In this document: piece by piece, positions 58,301 through 64,000 of the stretch | How the letters are laid out: each line of letters opens with the position of its first letter | How positions within the stretch are numbered: position 1 is the first letter of the stretch | NCBI RefSeq assembly: GCF_016906535.1 | Contig: NC_057382.1 | Location: 1,488,001-1,552,000, forward strand | Source of the DNA: Rhizoctonia solani | Taxonomy: Eukaryota; Basidiomycota; Agaricomycetes; Cantharellales; Ceratobasidiaceae | Direction: 5' to 3' | Length of the DNA: 64,000 nt | Notes under the pieces: generated by a model | Databases searched by the model: none | What the model was told of the DNA's origin: nothing | The model's input: the letters and a program-made list of their open reading frames with translations, nothing else | Made by a program: the position numbers and the translations under genes

Positions 58301-61300
58301 ATCGGTTCACGAAGTTCAATCGACGGACGACGAGGCAGTTCTTGAGACGACGTCATGAATGGCTCTGCACCCAGAGTCCCAACATTGGAGGGGGAGCCAG
58401 CTGAGTGGGCGAAGCGTCGGCAAGGGAATGCTACTCCTACGAATCATCGGCGGCGGCATAGGTCGACTCGGCTTGCAACGGGCGCAGAGGCTGCTTGGCT
58501 GGGGACGGAACCGGGCCTTGCTCGGCGAAGGCACACGCGACTTGCTCGGCGACGAGGGAACATACGACTTGGAAGGCGACGAAACTCGCGACTTGGAGGG
58601 CGACGGTATCTGAGATTTCGAAGGCGAGGGCACTTGGGACTTGGCAGGAGACCCAGCGCGCGACTTGGTAGGCGACGCAGCTCTCGAAGGCGGACCCAGA
58701 CTCTTGGGCACAAATAATACGACGTCCCGCCCATCGCTCGACACCTCGCCTCCGTCCCCGGTCTGCTCCTCCGAATCAACGACTGCGCCGTGCGCCGTGC
58801 GCCCCCACTCCCGCTCCCGCTGCGTGTCCTCCCACCGGCCTCGACATTTATCTCGCCCGAACGGCTGAAATCGGCGCTGGGGATGTGGATGAATCCTTCG
58901 CTGTGCGCGCGCACGGGCAACCGGGTCCGACGGCGTTTCCGCTTTTGAGGCGTGGACGAGGCCGAGGAGGACGACCTCTAAAGACGACTTCGTCGGATGC
59001 GGAACCGGGATCGGGCGTCATGCGACGTAAACGTGCCGGGATCGGGCTCAAGGCGCGAGCAGGGAACAGAGGCGGCGCGCCCAAGGGTGTAGTCGACATC
59101 ACCTCAGGAGTAGTAGTAGTGGGCTTGACAGGCGTAGAAGCCGCATTCGGAGTCGAAAACCCGTTCCTCTCCGGGGTCGAAAACACATTCACGGGGGACG
59201 CACTAGCAAACCCTCCATTCCTATTCCCAGGGCTCGAAAACGAATGGCTCGGCAAGGGCGTCGAGGGCGGTGTAGGGGTCGCAGGCGGAGGAGGCGTCCA
59301 TTCTCGAATCGATGGTCCTTGTTCCCCATTTAGGTGCGGTTCTTCGGGTGATGTTGGGCCCAGCGACCTATCGGACGCGAACACGTTCTCGGCGGCCATA
59401 GTGACAAATCACGCATGGCGCGAATGGGCGAATAGCCGAGCGCGAGGATCGACAAATCCTCAAACGCGCGAGTGGACGAATCTTGACTCTGGCTCGTGCT
59501 CGTGTGTGTATGGACGGAGGAATCGAGTATCGAGCAGACCGACGTATCCCCGCGGCTCTCGTGACCGACAAGTCCTCGACGGCAAGCGTGGACATGTCCC
59601 CTCCAACCACCTCGTCCACCCTCGAATTCACACTTGCACCAAACATGACGTCGCCCAACAACGAACCTCGTTTTAGGGATTTCGCATCGGCGCGGGCAAT
59701 GGCAGACCGTGCGAAGGAAGCGGGCTTAAACCCCTCAACAAGTCCAGGTGCGCATTGAAGGCGGACGCTGGATGGGTGTGGCGCTTGTTCGAAGAGGGTG
59801 GGTTTTCGCACGGGCGTTCCGGCCGGCGGGCAGCGATGGGAATGCTGGATTGGAACGGCGTGTTTGGGGAAGGTTGGCTGTAGGATGTCGCAGGGGATGA
59901 ATGTACCTGTTGTCCGAGGATGAGGTCTGACGGCGACTGGGATGCGGGATGATGTAGGAGTCGACTGTTGCTGCTGCTGTGTTGTGGGAACCGACCGCCG
60001 GTGGGTGAATTTTGATAGGGCGAGCTGTGATACGCGATGTCGAGGGGGAGTTCTGGAGTACAGTGGTAGAGGGAGCTCTGAAGCGAGAAGCGGAAGGAGA
60101 CTGCTGAAACCTCGTCGTAGTCGTTTGATTCCTCGTCGCAGCGGGGGAAGCCTGTACTCTCATCATCGTAGGAGACGAATGGACCGTAGCACGCATCATC
60201 GTGGGGGACGTTTGAACTCGTACAGTCGTAGGGGATGCCTGCACCCTTGGATTCTGAACTCGCGTTGTCGTCGGGGACGTTTGAATTCGTGATGTTCGAG
60301 GCGAAGTCTACGTAAAATGATATATGCATATAACATAAAATGAGCTCTAAATGCGAGAGGAACGAAAGCACGAGCCGCATCTCACCGTAGTAGGATCAAA
60401 ACTCGTCATCGCGTCATCATAGACCTCGACACCAGGACACTCTCCCTCTCTCCAGCGGCCAAAGCCTCAAAACTCCTCTCGATCATCGAAAAGCGCAAAC
60501 TGGTCGGACTCATGCTCTCGACCGGACTCACGTAGACACCGCTCGTAGGGCTACCGTGCATGACAAAGGACACGCTCCGTGCGTCTTCGTGGAACATGAC
60601 GGGCGAGACGGGCGCGGGGTCCTGGTCAGAGTACGGATCGAGGTTGGTCTGGACGGTGAGCGGGACACGGGTTTGGATGTGGAGTTGGTACGAGGGCATG
60701 TTTGCGTTTGTGCTTGCGCTTGTCCCAAAGTGCGAGGGAGGCTGGGACCCAAAGTGCGACGATGGCTGGGCGAAATGCGACGACGATGGCTGGGGCAACG
60801 ATTCCGACTCGGGCTCACGTGTAGGCGGGGACAAAGGGCGAGGAACAGAGGGAAACGTAAACGTGTTCAACAAGTCGTGAGCGCCGGGCGGAGACTGCCT
60901 CTGCTGCTGCTGTTGTGGTTGTGCTGCTGCTGCAAGCTCGCAGATCCAACACCGCCCACACCAAGCCCTTTACTCTTCGGGGCACGCGGCCAAAACGGCT
61001 GGAGCCTTCTTGAGGGGATCGGTCGTCGACAACGACGGGTGGAGGAAGCAAGAGTGCAGAATCGCGTTTGGACTCGACTAGATTAAGTACCACGTTAGCT
61101 CCGGCGAGTTAATCAAAAAGTGGCGGGCGGGATCAAAAAGGCAGTGACATCAACACACTACTAAACGATGTCATAATATCGGGAAGTGAACCCAATAAGA
61201 AATTACAAAAAAGGGGGGGGCCAAATGAAACTGATGGGAAAGGGACAAGAGGCTTACCAGGTTTGGACCCCTCGCCCACGACGTCGAGAATAGACTGGAT

Positions 61301-62139
61301 GCGCAGGCGTGAGTGAGCGTTGGCTGTCGACCGATCGTCGGCCGTTGGAATCAACCGATCGTCGACCGCTGGCAACGCTCGAGTGTCGGCTTGACCGTCG
61401 GGACGACCCGCTGATGGCACGTGTGGCAGCGGCGGCCCGGCGTGCGAGTATCTGGCCCATCTTGAGCGCAAGCGGATCATCATACCCAATCTCATCCGCC
61501 GTCGACTCCATTCATAAAGTTTTCTGGAACGGGGCGAGACACGGGTGAGAATCGAACAAAATGAAAAAAGCACATAAAGCAAAGACACACCCAGGTGGGA
61601 ACCCTTGGAAGGAAAGGGAAAGACACGGGCCGCAGCGGAGGTGGAAGTAGAGGTGGAGGTGGATGTGCCATTCACAGTCATGAGCGAGACTTTTGTTCGG
61701 GGCGGGGCACAAAGCGTGAGATGAGGCGGTGAGCATCTCCCGGGTCGGACACGCTGCGTGTTTTGAGCGAGGGTTTGGCCTTTGCAACCTGCTCATCTCT
61801 CATCTGTGAGTCGATCTGATCATCTAACTAACATAACGGTATGGGCTACACACATGTTCCAGTTGCCGGATCTGTATAGCACCGCTTGCGAGCTTGGGCT
61901 TCGGATGTTGCAGTTGAGCGTCGTACGGATATACCTGCGCAGGAGACTCGGGCCGCTCTTTCTGGAACGGGAACAGGCCGTCTGCGGCTGCTGCGAGCTG
62001 GTACAGAACAACAACAATACGGTTAGTCCTACACGTCTGAAACATGTGTCTTTACCCACGCGGATGTCAGCATCTAGCTGCAAGAAGCGCCGAGCCAGTT
62101 GCAGCTGGTGCGAGTCGCTGTGTCGTTGTCTGTGCTTGG
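55326..62139 (-). CDS. very large Ser/Pro-rich protein of unknown function
   Basis: The most credible reading starts at 62139 (MPKHRQRHSDSHQLQLARRF) and splices to LAAAADGLFPFQKERPESPA. It then runs through a TADEIGYDDPLALKMGQILA helix, (S/R)-rich repeats, Gln/His runs, HFGSQPPSHFG repeats, SVSFVMHGSPTSGVYVSPVE and SFDPTT. About 2 kb of Ser/Pro-rich sequence and an SPSK array (about 58680-58540) follow. Later come DLDWAEEDGNTSAFSLGSD, NRNWFADSLVLAEYRHSLYL, QSRNKYIQFVLSVAGALRTG, and a C-terminal folded-looking part: PERLWEITNFE, then PFGITGLEALAWIDNFIAKT and PKFGVAGKVVELSRRIFRRG, ending at TAA 55326. I recognise no family. Several frame changes occur; one near 57449-57451 is fixed by one base. 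It may be more than one gene, with 59399 as an alternative start. Confidence 0.5.
58540..58685 (-). repeat. in-frame SPSK-type repeat array
   Basis: About nine degenerate units of seven residues (consensus S-P-S-K-S-x-V/I-P) run SPTKSRAGSPAKSQVPSPSK and on. DNA units of about 21 bp are degenerate at third positions, so the peptide, not the DNA, seems selected. S-P-x-K is the CDK phosphorylation consensus. Confidence 0.75.
60110..60300 (-). repeat. degenerate 30-36 bp tandem repeat in the large Ser/Pro-rich gene
   Basis: A unit containing GTxGGGGAxGxxTG (plus strand) recurs five or six times. Translated, one frame gives repeated VQ-SPT-MR units and another gives NVPDD-type units. Both frames are open, so the true frame is unclear. 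Confidence 0.55.
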
Positions 62140-62778
62140 GCATCCTCGGCCGATGCAAGCGTGGAGAGTGGGAACCAACAAGGAAGGACAACAACAGGGG
62201 GGAAGAAAAAAGTGTTCAGGCGGAAACTCGTCCAAAAGAAATAGAGAAAAAAACAGTCGAGGCTCGGGCAGTCGTCGTAATAAGCGCACCGGTCTCGACC
62301 ATGGACCGAGGGGGGATTGAAAGCGTAAAAACCAAAGCGAACCAGATGACGCACCGCCCTTGCCGTGGCTGCAACGAGGCCAATATATATACTCGACTGC
62401 CTCGCCAACACGGCGTGGGATGATGTAATCCGATCACTTCCTTTTCCCGCCCTGATGTTGATCTTTTTCGGAAACCGACTGTCAACACCCAATCACTTCA
62501 CACACGGACATGTTTCATAAACGCTATTATCAATCTAGAGCTACATAATTCGATTACGATGGGCATAGAGTACCATCACCATCCCGTGGTGGACATCGAG
62601 AACTTGAAGGTACTCGACACAAAAGAGAGAGAGCGAGCGAGCATACAAATGAAAAAAGGTACATGACTAAATGAAGGGGGGCATTGGTATAATAAGTAGA
62701 ATAATTAGCGAAGGGTGTAGAGGTAATTAAGAATAAAAGGTCCGTGAGCCCGAATATAAGATAACTAGTTACGTCGCT
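62140..62778. other. intergenic between the two Ser/Pro-rich genes
   Basis: No gene is supported. Short purine-rich tracts (AGAGAGAGCGAGCGAGC near 62623) are present. Confidence 0.4.
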
Positions 62779-64000
62779 TCAACCAACGACCGAGTGTTTT
62801 GGCAAGGGACCCTTTTGACGCGGTCGAGATTCCTGTTCGCCCGCAACCGCAACCGACACCGACGCTCGGCTCTTGATCCCGTCTTCCCATCCGCAAGTCA
62901 CACCCATCCCAGATCCACCTTCGTCCTCCGAGCTCCATCGCTGACTAAACTGCCGGGTCTTGGGCGAGTTGTCCCGGAACGCGACTCGCTCGATCGACAC
63001 CTGCACTCTCAACGGATGACGAACCGCCGTCGGAGTCTCTCGTGACCGTCGAGGGTTCGAGGCAAAGTACGTCTGGCCGAGCGGGGACCTGCCGGCGGTG
63101 GCAGCACCTTCTTCCTCATCGAAATCGTATTCGTTGAAATCAGCTTCGAGTCCGTCGAGGTCCAATTCCAAGTCCAAGTCGTCCTCGTCTGATGTCGCAG
63201 AGGAGGATATGGATCCGACGTGGGATGCGTACGAACGTGCGCTGCGCAGTGATTTTGATCCCGATTTGGGAGTTGTGTGGCCCCAGAAGGAGGACGAGAC
63301 CGCGGACGGAGGGACGGATGATGCTCTGGGTTGAGTAGGAGTCTTGGGAGCACAGAATGGGGAGTAAGTCTGTTCGACAAGTGCCAGCGATGGTCCGGTC
63401 GAGACGTATACCGGGGGAGGTCGGCGGCGGTGGGGACGAGGTGGGGGAGGCAGACCTCTCGGAACACAAGAAGAGGAAGAAGAAGAAGTAGACGGCAACG
63501 AAGGGACACCCGACGACCGGCGCAAATGGGATTGGACTCGAAGACCAACAACCGCATCGCTCGCAATGCGCCTCAATACAGGATCAGGCTTGGTTTCAAC
63601 CCCAGGCTCTGGGAACGTCAAGTTCACCTCGGGGCTCGAGCAGAGCGCCATATTCATGTTGAGGCTCTGTGCAAACTGGTCCTGTTACATTATATATCCC
63701 GTACACAATGCGTAATTCCATACGGAGAAATGACGTTTGGTATTTCGGACGCGAAACGAGTCGGATCGCAAATTAGCGAATTGTTTCAAGTTATGGTCGA
63801 CGTTGGACTTACGGCGCTATGGGGCGAAAGTGCGAGCGCTTCCCGACCCGTGCCTACTACAGCCACCTGGGGTCCCGCTACCCTCTGCACCCGTGCTCGG
63901 GAGGCATTGTGGACTGTTGCAATAGGGGTCTGAACGTCCGATGATAATGATGATAATGAGGATGAGGAGGATGCACATGTAGATGTAGACGCGGTAGAAC
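62779..64000 (-). CDS. Ser/Pro-rich protein of unknown function, 3' part (5' end outside window)
   Basis: The gene ends at 62779 and enters from the right edge. A Ser-rich exon (with DVQTPIATVHNASRARVQ) is read from 64000 to about 63810. An intron of about 130 bases ends at 63681. The main exon then reads DQFAQSLNMNMALCSSPEVN, EPGVETKPDPVLRRIASDAV, a Pro-rich segment (PPPPRPHRRRPPPVY), SSFWGHTTPKSGSKS, an acidic stretch (DEDDLDLELDLDGLEADFNE) and a tail ending KHSVVG. Low complexity prevents a family call. Phosphorylation-rich, disordered regulator is the most that can be inferred. Confidence 0.6.

Noticed and set aside
1..64000. CRISPR arrays, insertion sequences, retrotransposon polyprotein genes
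   Set aside because: No spaced direct repeats and no transposase, integrase or reverse-transcriptase motifs were seen.

Overview
The window looks like nuclear DNA of a basidiomycete (Agaricomycetes), most probably Rhizoctonia solani or a close relative in Ceratobasidiaceae. Genes are cut by many 45-60 nt GT-AG introns with CTAAC/CTRAY-like branch sites. The protein set is fungal: a Pal/Rim-pathway calpain, an Slp1-type SUN protein, Sfc1, Erd2, Cwc15, GH37 trehalase and GH2 beta-mannosidase. One gene has the carboxy-terminal architecture of the large Rhizoctonia family of fungal-specific transcription factors. The species call is inference. No bacterial features, CRISPR arrays, rRNA or convincing tRNA genes were seen.

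Layout. 0-8 kb: 3' end of a zinc-type dehydrogenase (+), a fungal-specific transcription-factor-domain gene (-) and a SUN-domain gene (-). 8-13 kb: two close paralogues of an isocitrate lyase/PEP mutase superfamily enzyme (-), 2.5 kb apart. 13-25 kb: DUF1275 membrane protein (+), secreted trehalase (-), PalB/Rim13 calpain (-) and a degenerate hemerythrin-like gene (-). 25-34 kb: a broken neutral ceramidase (+), mitochondrial succinate/fumarate carrier (+), KDEL receptor (-) and a small P-loop kinase-like protein (+). 34-41 kb: two paralogous 35-36 residue CaaX peptides resembling basidiomycete mating-pheromone precursors (-), a membrane-anchored aspartic protease (-) and a microbial-type PARG with an N-terminal PIP-box-like motif (-). 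42-55 kb: an unknown gene (+), a MOCOS-like PLP enzyme (-), beta-mannosidase (+), a small conserved-looking protein (+), a Gre2-like reductase (-) and the splicing factor Cwc15 (+). 55-64 kb: a very large Ser/Pro-rich unknown gene (-) and a second Ser/Pro-rich gene (-) running off the right end.

Two signals cut across the genes. First, many conserved genes, including the housekeeping gene Cwc15, need a one-base change at a short homopolymer to stay in frame. Nearly all are missing bases, and three separate runs of six C behave the same way. This points to base-calling error more than biology. Second, there are several near-identical tandem duplications of 79-163 bp. Two of them contain exactly one small exon plus both splice sites. 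These may be mis-joined alleles of a heterokaryon or real exon duplications. The candidate pheromone pair and the PIP-box PARG are the most interesting biological observations.
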